Part shown: piece by piece, positions 22,201 through 32,880 of the stretch
How the letters are laid out: each line of letters begins with the position of its first letter
Numbering within the stretch: position 1 is the stretch's first letter
From: Clusia tigrina
Lineage: Eukaryota > Arthropoda > Insecta > Diptera > Clusiidae
Length of the DNA stretch: 64,000 bases
Assembly (NCBI GenBank): GCA_920105625.2
Contig: OV050030.1
Location: forward strand, 346,749,477 to 346,813,476
Reading direction: 5' to 3'
The notes under the pieces: generated by a model
Databases searched by the model: none
Told to the model about the DNA's origin: nothing
The model's input: the letters and a program-made list of their open reading frames with translations, nothing else
Translations under genes and position numbers: made by a program

Positions 22201-23350
22201 AGGGTTCATAATTGGTGTGCTGTTGATTTCTGAGACATAATAAAAATGCTTGGGGAAAAATTGCCTTTCATTGAAAGATCTCTGATGACGACAAGTGGCG
22301 TGTCCGAAATAGCTATAAGATCTGCCAAAAAAATTTTCAATAATTCTTCTTCTTCTTCTGAAAAATTATTACGGAGGCATAACCACATACGCAATTGCAA
22401 CTACTTTTGTAACTTGTCTTGTCAATAAATTCGTTACAAAAATAATCTTCATATACACAGAATTATCTATAAGAGAGAATCAACTCTCCGAATTTTAAAA
22501 TTTATATTAAATTAAAATAAAAACAAATGAAAATATGGAAGAGATGGTGAAGAAGCAAACTAACTGAAGCAATAACTGCAGTGTAAGCGACAGTACTGCA
22601 GTAATTAATGTATTTTTAAAAATCTAAATAGCATATGTACGTATATATCCAGCAAAACATGATTTATAGCGGCACTCATTGAAATACTTTGACCTGTACA
22701 GCAACAGTAAACTTGTGGAGTTCTACAAATAAGAGTTAGGAATGCAAATGTAGTAAATAATTTGTAGGGAATATAACATCCAATACCATACTAATTAGAA
22801 CTACTCTAATTTATGATAAGATATATTGGGGCCATAAACTAAACATCGTAAGGAGCAAAGTTTCCGTATAAATTTTGCTCCAACATAATTATTCTGCCAC
22901 ACAATAATTTTTTCAAACGAAGCCACGGACCTGACACGACGTGCATTGTTCCAGAAGAATGTAATTTATTGCATTATCAGAAGTAATAAAGCCACAACAG
23001 AATGATCGACGCGCATGACATAATCAACAAACACATCAACAGAGCGTGCAACAACAAACCATGCCACGTGCTTGACATCAAGCCGAATTCTGCAGCGATA
23101 ATGACGGTTGCGTTTGAATACAATTGGTGCAACAACAACAACACGGCCTTAGCAACAGAGGATGGACATGGAAGAATGACAACAAGCCAAATTCTGCAGC
23201 GATAATGACGGTTTCGTTTGAATAAGATTAATACAACAACAAAAATTTCTGGAAACTTTGCGACTGAAGCTGGGCTATAAATGCAGCAGCAACCGAGGGA
23301 CCCAATCTCTTTTCCTTCTTTCATCGACAGCAGCTTTTCTCCTGAAGAGC
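22201..23350. other. Non-coding stretch upstream of G2 arrays
   Basis: Contains a roughly 50-bp direct repeat (AAGCCGAATTCTGCAGCGATAATGACGG at about 23080 and AGCCAAATTCTGCAGCGATAATGACGG at 23184). It may include the 5' LTR start of Gypsy element G2, which I could not place. Confidence 0.35.
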
Positions 23351-23600
23351 CATCGACGACGACGCATCGACATAGCTCTTTCTTCTCCAGCAAGCAATGC
23401 AGACGCATCGACGAAAAGAGCTCTTTTCCTGAACAGCCATCGACGACGACGCATGGACATAGCTCTTTCTTCTCCAGCAAGCAACAAAGACGCATCGACG
23501 GACAGAGCTCTTTTCCTGAACAGCCAATGACGACGACGCATCGACATTGCTCTTTCTTCTCCAGTAACCAACGAAGACGCATCGACGGACACGAAGAAAC
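23351..23600. repeat. 87-bp tandem repeat, about 2.9 copies
   Basis: Units start at 23351, 23438 and 23525. Each holds CGACGACGACGCATCGACAT, TCTTTCTTCTCCAGCAAGCA and GAGCTCTTTTCCTGAACAGC. Because 87 is a multiple of three and the unit lacks stops in several frames, long frames appear on both strands; they lack any domain and are not credible genes. Confidence 0.9.
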
Positions 23601-23658
23601 ATCGACGCACCAATACTTTTGACTCCAGCATTTGAAGCAACTGTACTGAGCATTCTGA

Positions 23659-24170
23659 ATTAGTGGATTATATGATTTGTAATCGGTACTCTACTAATGC
23701 TCGGAATTACAAACGCTTACTGGATTCGTGGACTATATGGTTTGTAATCGGTACTCCACTAATACCAAGAAGTACAACCGCATACTGACACCATTCTAAA
23801 TTAGTGGATTATATGGTTTTTAAACGGTACTCCACTAATGCTCAGAATTACATACGCTTACTGGATTAGTGGATTATATGATTTGTAATCGGTACTCCAC
23901 TAATACCAAGAAGTACCACCGCTTTCTGAGACCATTATAAATTAGTGGATTATATGGTTTGTAATCTGTACTCAACTAATGCTCAGAATTACCAATGTGT
24001 ACCGAGACCTAGTTACTGTACTTAGTACAAGCTAGCTTATTATTAGCTGATTAACTCAAAGGTTTAATTTAATAAAATAAGTAAATTGTTAAATCTAATC
24101 AAACTAAACAAAATCAATGTTATTTTCTGTAAACGACTCCTGGCAATCCGGCGAACAAAAAAAAAAGAGT
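23659..24170 (+). repeat. LTR of Gypsy G2 (5' copy) with 65/76-bp tandem array
   Basis: The word ATTAGTGGATTATATG recurs at 23659, 23724, 23800, 23865 and 23941, giving alternating 65- and 76-bp steps (141-bp composite unit). From 23891 the sequence matches 28266 onward (single-unit version), through TGTACTTAGTA and TTATTTTCTGTAAA to CTCCTGGCAATCCGGCGA. That places both in the LTRs of one element. The true LTR start is uncertain and may lie further left. Confidence 0.7.
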
Positions 24171-24209
24171 TTTATCCAACCTCGTCGTTTCACCAAAGTT
24201 TTACGCAGG

Positions 24210-25417
24210 ATGGGAAAAACGAGTTGGGTATACAATCTACGCAAGTATCAACTAGTGGTCTGTTGTGTCGAGTTTGGTTTAGAGGCCACTGGCACAGTGG
24301 AAGAACAACGAAAGAGGATAGCCGAATTCACCAGAGGTAGGGAATTAAATCTACAGGAGAAATATCGATTGGCAGAGTTACAGGCCCGGCATGCGAGAAG
24401 TTTGTCACGCAGACCTAGTGCCCACTGGAGGACTAACGCCAGCACAGTTCAGCCGGTATGCCCCAAAGAACCGACAGTAATTAACAGGGACGCGCTATCA
24501 CCAGCTGTAGATGACCAGGCGGTATCGTAGCGTACTGCGTTTCACCCAGTAGTACCCGATGCAACGCGAAGCGAAAGTGACACTTACTCGGCTCTTACGT
24601 CAGTAAATGGTCAATTAAATACGATGGAGGGCGTGACTGCCGGGCTTTCGTCGAGAGAGTGGAGGAGCTTTAGGAGGTATACGGTCGAAACAAACATATG
24701 TTACCCCGAACAATGCCCGAACTCCTAAAGGAGCGTGCTTTATTGTGGTTTCGCAACAATCGAGCGCTGCTAGACTGGCCTTCATTCAAGAAGGACTTTC
24801 TTAAATTTTTCTTGCCTGCCAGATATTTTGAAAATCTGGAGGACGAGTTGCGGCAGCGGCAACAGCAACCACGGGGGACATTCAAGCAGTATGTGGTTGA
24901 ACTACAAAATCTCATGCGGCATGCCGGCTTCTCGGAAGAAAACAAGCTTGAGTGAATTTTACGAAATAGCTTAGAAGAGTACCAGTGGTACGTGCGAAGA
25001 AAATACTTTTCGATACTGGACGAGTTGGTGGAAATGGCGGAAGACCTAGAGGTTGTACGTGGTGACCGCGAAACTCCACGAGCAGCACCACTGCGACCAT
25101 CATCGCGACCACCACAAGTTCTCCATCCACGGGTTGAACGCACATCTCCACGAGAAAGAAGGAACCGGTAGGTAGCACCAGTGATCTATGCTAGCCAAGA
25201 TTCACCGATAAATCCACGCACAGCTTGCAGACGGTGCGGTCAGTCAGGATACATCGCACGACATTGTCGTAACGCCCAATTCCTCTTCTGTTCGGAGTGC
25301 GCCAAGAAGGACAACAGGGCTATTGAATGCTGTTGGACATCAGGGGGAAACGAGCGGGACTGCCGCCCGCAACGAGGCATGGAGCAGCCCAACGAAAACA
25401 AGCCTCAGACACAGTAA
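24210..25417 (+). pseudogene. Gypsy G2 gag
   Basis: From ATG at 24210: MGKTSWVYNLRKYQLVV, FGLEATGTVEEQRKRI, then, after stops near 24528 and a frame change, capsid-like LWFRNNRALLDWPSFKKDF, FKQYVVELQNLMRHAGF, and the nucleocapsid near 25226-25310. The first zinc knuckle reads CRRCGQSGY...C with Tyr in place of the zinc-binding His; a second Cys cluster CSEC...C follows. Further stops at about 24953 and 25169. Gag would assemble the particle and bind genomic RNA. Confidence 0.75.
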
Positions 25418-25435
25418 GTACGCTAAGTTGCGATC

Positions 25436-26752
25436 TGTGCCGCCGTCACCATTGGCACAGATGATATAACGGCCACGCTAGACACAGGCGCCACCAGGAG
25501 TTTTATCAGCGAACGACTCGTTCATCAATTAAGTGCTACCACTGGCAGAGTGACCTCTACAAATACTAGAGCACGTATTGCGGATGGGCGTACAAGAGGA
25601 AAGCTGGGAAAACTTGGAGGAAAGGTATGCCAGCTGGAGCTACTCATCATGCCCGACTACATTGAAGACTTACTGCTCGGCCTGGATTTCATGACCAAAC
25701 AAAGCATGTCCCTGAAATGTGGAGACCACGAGATCAACCTAGGACCTCAGACGCATGGTGTGCAAACCCGAGTCACCGCATCATGCACGACCATACGACA
25801 AGAAGTTACGACGGACGAAGCGGAGATAGACATGTTCCTGGCCCTGGAGTTGGCTAAATTTACGAACGAACCAAGTGTGACCAATCTCACGAACCACAAG
25901 ATAGTGATGCGCAATGACCGGCCTATCAAGCAAATATATAACCCGAGAAACCGAATACAGCAAGCAATCATCAGCGCGGAAGTGGACGACCTGCTAGAAA
26001 ATGGCTGTATTGAACCCTCACATAGCGCGCAGAGTGCACCGATTGTCCTGGTCCGGAAAAAGGATGGATGTGTCGATTATCGTCAACTTAATGCTAGGTC
26101 CATACCTGATGCATTCCCGCTACCATGAATCCAGCATATTTTGAAACGATTGCGTGAAGCTACGTTAATCAGCAGCCTCGACTTAAAAAACGGATATTGG
26201 CAGATACCGATGAAGGAGCATAGCAAGAAATATACCGCATTCACGGTGCCAGGAAGAAGCCTTTTCCACTGGCGTGTTGTGCTATTTGGATTGCATTCCG
26301 CACCAGCAACATTTCAGCGAGCGCTAGACCAGGTTATTGGCTACGATATGGAGCCACACGCGTTCGCCTACCTTGAAGATATCATTGTCACGGGGAGAGA
26401 CTTGGAGGAACACATGCGGAACCTGTCAGAGGTGTTCCGACGATTGAAAGCGGCTAATCTGAAGTTGAACATTGAAAAATGTGCATTGATTCGAAAAGAA
26501 CTCAAATACTTGCGCCACATAGTAAGCGAAAAGGGCATACATACCGACCCGGACAAGATCGCTGCCATACGGGATTTGCAACCACCTGAGAACTTACGGC
26601 AACTGCGACGCTATTTGGGTATCGCCTCTTGGTATCGCCGGTTCGTACAATACTTTGCTAAGGCAGTGCACCCTTTAACTGTGCTTGTAAAGAAGGGGAA
26701 ACACTTTAGACGGGCACCGAACAACAAAAAGCATTTGATTGAGCGATTTTAA
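25436..26752 (+). pseudogene. Gypsy G2 protease and reverse transcriptase
   Basis: Protease active site LDTGATRSFISERL starts at about 25478. RT begins near QIYNPRNRIQQAIISAEVDD and includes SAPIVLVRKKDG, VDYRQLNA, a stop at 26126-26128, SSLDLKNGYWQIPM, ATFQRALDQVIG and the catalytic box, which reads YLED at 26369-26380 instead of YLDD. GIASWYRRFV and AVHPLTVLVKKGK close the RT, with a stop near 26750. The first-Asp to Glu change and the stops indicate loss of activity. Confidence 0.8.
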
Positions 26753-27158
26753 AACAGCGATTAACGGAAGCTCCGATCCTCGCCTGCCCAGACTTTAGCC
26801 AAAAGTTTACGCTCCAGACCGACGCCAGTGACTATGGGTTAGGAGCATTACTTACTCAGGAGATCGAGGAGCTGAACGGGTAATAGCTTACGCTAGCAGG
26901 CATTTGAATGGAGCAGAGCTTAACTACTCCCCAGCAGAGAAGGAGTGCCTAGCGATCATATGGGGAATCCGAAAAATGCGGCCGTATCTTGAGGGTTACC
27001 ACTTCACCGTCATCACAGACCATCTATCACTGAAGTGGCTAAATTCTATAGAGAGCCCTTCAGGACGGATAGACAGATGGGCACTAGAGTTGCAGCAACA
27101 TTCGTTTGATGCCCGTAAAGGCAAACTTAATGTATTAGTGGATGCATTGTCAAGATAA
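26753..27158 (+). pseudogene. Gypsy G2 RNase H
   Basis: Reads [34 protein letters not shown], a stop at about 26881, YSPAEKECLAIIWGIRKMRP, ITDHLSLKWLNSIESPSGRI and LNVLVDALSR. These are the catalytic and C-terminal blocks of Gypsy RNase H, which degrades template RNA during reverse transcription. Apart from one stop and one shift it is well preserved. Confidence 0.75.
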
Positions 27159-28264
27159 CCTGTCGAAGCTGCACTCACTGTCCCATTGCAGGAATCGTTT
27201 AAATTCGCCGACTACACTATAGAAAACGGGCAACTGTACCGCCATATACCTAGCCGCACGGGAGCCCAAGACTGCACACAGTAGGCCTCTTAGGGAACGC
27301 ATTCTACAGGAAAGCCATGACGCACCAACTGCAGGATATCTGGGCATCCGCAAAACGATAGCACGAATTGCTAAGCGGTACTACTGGCCTTTACTATTCA
27401 GAGATACCAGCCCATACGTAGGTCAATGTAAGCTGTGCCAGCAATACAAACCTAGCCAGCAAACAACCGGCTGGAGAAATGCTGACGCAGATACCCCAGG
27501 GACCGTGGGCTATATTATGTGCTTACTTTGTTGGACTCTTACCTCGCTCAAAGCAAGGAAACACCATGATAGTAGTCTTCCATGACAAATTCTCCAAATT
27601 GACAGAAGTTGCTCCTCTCCGAAAGGCCACCAACGGGACCCTACAACGGGCCTTTCGGGAGCGAATTTTAGCCCGTTTTGGAGTCTCTAAGGTCTTAGTG
27701 ACAGACAGCGGTTCTCAATTCACGAGTAAGTCATTCAAACGCTTCGTCAAGGACTACGGTATCAAACATCAGTTCACAGTTCACACGCCACAGGAAAATG
27801 TCCCCGAGCGTGCCAACTGCACTATGCACCCAATTTGCAGAAAACGAGCTACAAAAGTGGGATGAGTTATTGCCTAAATTAACCCTCGTCATCAACACCA
27901 GCGTGTCAAAAGGTACGGGTTATAGCCCCGAATTGTTGATACAAGGACGGGAACCACGCCGACCAAGAGCATTATACGATGAAACCACCACTGGAACGGG
28001 ACAACCGAAGCAAGCGTCGTAATTTGAAAGAAGCATATACTCGTAAATTGGTTACAAGAAATCTGGAACGAGCGGCCCAAGACCAACGACGATTTTACAA
28101 CCTGCGGCGTAGACCGTGGAAGCCCGAAGTTGGACAGTGGGTGTTAACAGCACCATTTATCCAAGGCTGTGGATCACTTCGCCGCTAAATTAGCTCCACG
28201 CTACGACTGGCCATACCAAATAGACATTTTCATCTCACCAGTCATAGTCCATATGAAACGGGAA
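27159..28264 (+). pseudogene. Gypsy G2 integrase
   Basis: An HHCC-type region is partly readable (CKLCQQYKPS). The catalytic core has the block CAYFVGLLPRS, where the first catalytic Asp is replaced by Tyr (codon TAC at 27524-27526), VTDSGSQFTSKSF with the second Asp, and PQENVPERAN with the Glu. The C-terminus has LERAAQDQRRFYNLRRRPW, then a frameshift near 28165. Integrase joins the cDNA to host DNA; the lost Asp makes this one inactive. Confidence 0.75.
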
Positions 28265-28565
28265 GGGTACTCCATTAATACCAAGAAGTACAACCGCTTA
28301 CTGAGACCATTCTAAATTAGTGGATTATATAATTTGTAATTTGTACTCAACTAATGCTCAGAATTCCCAACGTGTACCGAGACCTAGTTACTGTACTTAG
28401 TAGAGTAGTCTAGCTTATTATTAGCTTATTAACTCAAAGGTTTAATTTAATAAAATAAATAAATTATTAAATCTAATCAAACTAAACAAACTCAAAGTTA
28501 TTTTCTGTAAATGACTCCTGGCAATCCGGCGAGCATTACCCAGGCGAAAGAAAGAGTTCGTTACA
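28265..28565 (+). repeat. 3' LTR of Gypsy G2
   Basis: Starts GGTACTCCATTAATACC with only one tandem unit and ends GAGTTCGTTACA. Matches 23891-24160 closely. Its 5' portion appears truncated, because the coding end (MKREG) runs almost straight into it with no full LTR start or clear polypurine tract. Confidence 0.7.
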
Positions 28566-28661
28566 GTGGTCCCTGCTTGGGCGCCACTGTAACGAACTTT
28601 TTCTTTCGCCGGGGTAGCAATCCGACGAGCAATACGCAGGTGAAATAATGAGTTCGTTACA
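28539..28661. repeat. Palindromic LTR-PBS-LTR junction
   Basis: Arms GGCGAAAGAAAGAGTTCGTTAC and the complementary GTAACGAACTTTTTCTTTCGCC flank 28566-28587 (GTGGTCCCTGCTTGGGCGCCAC). A 74-bp unit 28588-28661 begins TGTAACGAACT and ends AGTTCGTTACA. It looks like an internally deleted LTR. Read on the minus strand the centre is TGGCGCCCAAGCAGGGAC, close to a tRNA-Lys primer-binding site. Confidence 0.7.
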
Positions 28662-29103
28662 ATACCAATAAGACTCTAATACACAATATCTTACAGCTCA
28701 CTCTATTTACACAAAGTACATATGTTTTAGCCTGACCCATCCCTATATTGTAAAAAAATTAAGTTCCTACGCTGTACAAGCAATTGCCAACAGCTCAATA
28801 AATATTAAAATGTGCAGAAGGAATTAAATTCTCATTGAACATAATAACACAACCCAAATTCAAGCAGGCAGATGACTTGCTTTATGGCATGGACTAGAAT
28901 ATGACTAGACCCCAAATTTGACAAATTTATTATTTGATTGGCCCATGTTATTGTTGTCAGAAGTTCTATTGCACAGTTTTTGATGCCTGATCTTGGTCAA
29001 TTGGTTTTGAAGCATCCATCGGCAGTGCTTTATAATTAACACCACTATTAGAAATTTCAGGACCTCCAGTCTATGTGTGGCGCATATTTCATGCGAAATA
29101 CGG
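28662..29103. other. AT-rich spacer
   Basis: No coding, repeat or RNA feature recognised. Confidence 0.4.
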
Positions 29104-29985
29104 GTATTTATACCCTTTACCTTTAAAAAAGGTAAATAGGGTATTCTAATTTTGTGCTTTTGAGAGGGGTTGCAATTTCAAGAAGGAGGCGTGGTAGGTA
29201 TGGACATATATGATCAGAATCACTTTCTAAACAATTTTAATTTTGTCCGTCCGACCTTCTCTGACCACTTTTCTTCTACACCGTTAGGGCTATCTTAATC
29301 AAATGCAAAATTGGCTAAAGAATAGTCTGGACAAAGATACAGAACCAGATTGCTATATGCGCCGATTTGGACAAAGACCACGCCTAACTCCTATATAAGG
29401 AAGTGTTTTCACCTTTTTAAAAATGACTATAACTTCGGTCAAATTGATGGAATCGTGACTCAATTTGGCAGTTATTGAGATGTGGGCCCTACTAAACACT
29501 ATGCAAAAAGTGGGCGGTATATATTAACATATACTAATAACTTAAGATCTGGTAAAAATTTACGGACGAAATTTTACGTGTAGGAACATATGGACATTAT
29601 AAAGCTATCTGCAACAAATGAAGTGGATCTGGGAAAAGACACGCCCACTTTTGATATAAGGATCTTATGGGTCGAAAATTTAAATGAGTCTACCTATGCT
29701 CGTATTGATGCCATCGGTATAAAAATTTGCAAAAATATACATGGGGTCGATAAAAGTGTGTGTGCAGAATATGGATACCATAGGTCTACTGCCATGCCCA
29801 CAATTAACCAAAAATCACTATTAAACTATTATCAACAAGATTCCACAGGAAGGTTGCGGGAACTAACATTAAACACCACACAATAAATGGGCGTGGTATT
29901 TTTACAGCCACGCCTACTGTTGAGATATTTTTAGAACTTCCGACCTATACAATATTTTTGGACGAAATTATATATTAGTACTTCT
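29104..29985 (-). repeat. Dispersed GGCGTGGC-rich repeat, copy C (inverted)
   Basis: Begins TATACCCTTTACC / AAAAAAGGTAAATAGGG and runs in reverse through GGAGGCGTGGTAGG, the GTCCGTCCGACC tract, GACCACGCC, GTGGGCGG and ACGCCCAC to about ATATTTTTGGACG. A 98-codon frame at 29590-29886 is fortuitous: the same stretch in other copies is not conserved as protein. Confidence 0.75.
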
Positions 29986-30780
29986 ATGGACCCACGGTAG
30001 ATGCAGGACATCCGAATTGAATGGGATCTGCTCGAACCAATCTGACAAATTGCAAGCAGTTGTTTACACCGCAATTTTTTTTTCTTATTTATCAAACGAA
30101 TTGAACAAATGTGGTATCAATTCATTCTGTAACCTGTGAGGAAGACAATTAAGAAAAATGCTGTATTTTAGCAACAATTAAGAAACAAAAAATTTTCGAT
30201 TTTTATTTTACACTTGAAACTTTCCACCAGCGAGGAAAATGTTTATTTCAAGAAATATTTTAGTGGTGTGTCGACATCATAAGTTGTGAAAACTTCAAAT
30301 TTTCTTATGGTGTAATCAGAAATGTTGAAGATTGTTTAGTTATATGACAATAACAATTTAAAGTTGATATCGCACAACACAATGCATACTATGGGTATGT
30401 ATTATTACTATGCAAGATCGTGTTTAGTGGAAGATATTACATATGAGACTGCTGGCGAAAGTTTTCGTTCGCTTTTTGATGAAATGTATTCGGATGAAAA
30501 CGCATCCAAAGGACGGCCAACCTCACTAGTACGTATAAAAAGAGGTTGTTTTAATGACAGTGAGAATTCCCAACATGTTGCGTAGTAGGTTCTATTGCGC
30601 ATTTTCTTTCGTTCAAATTGGCATATGTGGTTCAGTTTACTATTTATTTGCTTGTCATGTTGTTCAATTTATAAAATTATATATACAAATTTGCTTTCCA
30701 GTTCTCAAACTTGAATAAAACGTATTCAAAGGCAATATTTGATTCGCCTTTTTTTGATAATGTTTTGAAAATATTATTTA
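29986..30780. other. Probable Helitron interior, unresolved
   Basis: Lies directly upstream of a Helitron-like 3' end. Contains a 73-codon frame at 30364-30585 without recognised motif. No rolling-circle Rep or helicase blocks are visible, so if this is a Helitron it is non-autonomous. Confidence 0.3.
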
Positions 30781-30810
30781 AGCGTAGCAACGCGCGCCGG
30801 GTTCAGCTAG
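30781..30810 (+). mobile_element. Helitron-like 3' terminus
   Basis: Ends GTTCAGCTAG followed by T, matching the CTAG-T rule for Helitron 3' ends (insertion between A and T). GC-rich AGCGTAGCAACGCGCGCCGG just upstream can form a short hairpin. It contrasts sharply with the AT-rich surroundings. The 5' TC end was not located. Confidence 0.6.
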
Positions 30811-30959
30811 TATAAAATAAATATGTTTAATTATTACTATGCACATTTATGGAAATATGAATAAAGAAAAAAATTGTATATATTTAATTTTTTAGTTTGT
30901 CCTTATATACAAATTGTGCTTTTTTCTTACTATCATCAAATCTATTGTTCTCTTATGGT

Positions 30960-31860
30960 TCCAATTATATGAACTTGGGAGATAAGTACTTATTTTCTAA
31001 TTTATGATATATTTCATTGTAAAGGTACCAGATCTCCTATCCAGTTTTTTACTACCTTTATAATAGAAAAACATTGCTCTCTGCTGTTCTTTATATCTGT
31101 TCAGCAGCGTTTTAGCTGTAATATAGGCCATTTCTAACCTATACTTAACCTCTTTACTATATTCATCTCTCTTATAAAGGGGTCTTACCTTCTCTACAGA
31201 ATTAAATTTGTGGAATCCATTTGCGATTTTGGGATTAGTATTAAAGCTGTGCGTGAAGTATTTTGACCATTCATCCCAATCGTTCTTATCAATGGGTATG
31301 TAAAGTTATTTGTAGAAACAGTTCAACAGTTCCGAGTGAGCTGTTGATGTTATGTTTTTGATGTTTAGATAATTGCACATTTAAATTAATTATTGATTTT
31401 TTATACTCAGTCCCCATGTGCGCAATGGACGTCTTCATTGGAGCAATATAAATAATTCAAGTATGTCCTTATTATCTTATTTGGAATAGGTACAGTAACC
31501 AAATTCTTAGCAAAATCTCATATAAGTGTGACTGTATACTCATTGTCATTCTCTGTTCAATGTGGGCCAATCCACTAGTTCCCGGAAAAATCTATCCACT
31601 AATAAAATAACAAAAGTGATGTTGGCCCTTTCTGTTAAAGTCAATGGGTATTTTAATATTATTTGTCACTTTATCTTTTCCCACCCCTGACGAAGTATTT
31701 TGATATGTCCATAGTTATGTTTGGCTAGTAGAAATGTCTTTCTATTTTTTTAAAAGTTTTTCCGTAGTGCCTCCTTGCGCTGGGTCATCTGGTATTTTTA
31801 GAGTGTATTTTATTTCATTCTCGTTAGTAAGACAGCCTTGGAAGTAGCGCTACTTTTAAA
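30960..31860 (-). pseudogene. Gypsy integrase remnant (minus)
   Basis: Minus-strand blocks in order from the right: PDDPAQGG, DFNRKGQHHFCYFISG-like core start, CSNEDVHCAHG, HNINSSLGTVEL, IPIDKNDWDEWSKYFTHSFN, FNSVEKVRPLYKRDEYSKEV, YRLEMAYITAKTLLNRYK. This order is typical of Gypsy integrase from the zinc-binding end through the core Glu (GTVEL) to the C-terminus. Broken by many stops and frameshifts. Confidence 0.65.
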
Positions 31861-32244
31861 TCTTATAAAATTTCATTACCCAAGGCCATATATTTTATTT
31901 AATTGACAAATTAGAAATATTGCACCCAGTCCCATTTATACTGTGGCGATGTCATGTTTACTGACAAAATGCTTCTAGTCCATTTTTGATGTTTCTTGAC
32001 ATTAATATAGTTTACGACTTATATATAGGGATTTTTGTACTTTTTGATGGTATATGTTGTTTGTTTTTTTATTCTCATTATGTGATGAGAAAAGTTACAA
32101 AAATATTTAATGAATCTTCTATAATAATTGCAAAAATGTTCCGTCAACATCAGTTGGGAAGTACTTACTGTCATCCGATAGGATCCCCTAGCTAGTATAC
32201 ATATTGATGTCCGTTATAAGTAACCTCGTGCAAGAAAATGAGCA
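31861..32244. other. Spacer
   Basis: Decayed minus-strand Gypsy sequence may extend here, but nothing can be assigned with confidence. A CTAGCTAG word at 32189 is isolated. Confidence 0.3.
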
Positions 32245-32880
32245 TTATTCAAGCAGTTGCATATTGTACATTTCCCAAAGTTCGAAAACATCTGTTAAAG
32301 TCTTTAATCCATGTACAAAAAGGTTAATGATGGAATTAAACCAGTGAACTAGTGAAGTCATTTTAACTTGGAAAGAGTTTGGAGCAATATTTAGTCCATG
32401 TTCATGAAGAACATGAACTGCAACCATACAGTCAATTCAGTCACATTTCCAAGCATGTGTTGAGAATATATAATTTATTTATTTATTACTTTAATTTTGA
32501 ATTTCCTATGACAACAGTGCTGGGAATTTTATTGCATAATGCCTTACACAAAAAATTCTGCAGTACCTTACCAAATATGCTTAAATTTAATTGAATTACA
32601 TTTAATTCGTCCGCTAGCCACCGTGAGAATAAAAGCATTCGCACGGTTTAATGCTGTCGTAGCACATGTAACGGCTTAAATAATTATATGTATTACTAAT
32701 AATTTTCATATAATTGTTGGGCAATTGGTAATTATAATCAGAATAATTCTTTACTTCGAGTAAACAAGTTGGATTTTCCCCCACCAGTGGTAACAGATCC
32801 AACTTACACAAAAAGATATAATCTCTGCTTTTTATTTAAAGTAAGCACTAAAGCAAGTGTAATTTTATAGTCCGTAAGGG
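32245..32880 (-). repeat. Repeat X, copy 1 (minus), protein-coding origin
   Basis: Minus-strand reading gives LDLLPLVGENPTCLLEVKNY, a middle region, CECFYSHGG, LADELNVIQLNLS and LCKALCNKIPS, and continues to a frame with HGLNIAPNSFQVKMTSLVHW (32245-32427). A diverged copy at 58207-58560 has the same order in the same phase, including upstream DNA. Shared frame across copies shows that X encoded a protein. I do not recognise it. Copy 2 lies just 5' of an LTR, so X is probably the 3' gene of an LTR element. Confidence 0.6.

Larger units (their letters stand above)
24170..28264 (+). mobile_element. Gypsy element G2, internal coding region
   Basis: Order: gag with zinc knuckles, protease, RT, RNase H, integrase with C-terminal basic tail, then a 3' LTR remnant. 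The end of the coding region (HFAAKLAPRYDWPYQID, SPVIVHMKREG) closely matches the minus-strand element at 63.4 kb, so this family is present at least twice in the window. Broken by several stops, but each domain is still easily read, so younger than G1. Confidence 0.85.

Noticed and set aside
22977..23653. Overlapping frames of 90-201 codons on both strands over the 87-bp repeats
   Set aside because: They exist in many frames at once because the repeat length is a multiple of three and stop-poor; no domain or single favoured frame.
29590..29886. 98-codon frame inside repeat copy C
   Set aside because: The equivalent stretch in copies A, B, D and E is not preserved as a common protein; it is a repeat-derived chance frame.
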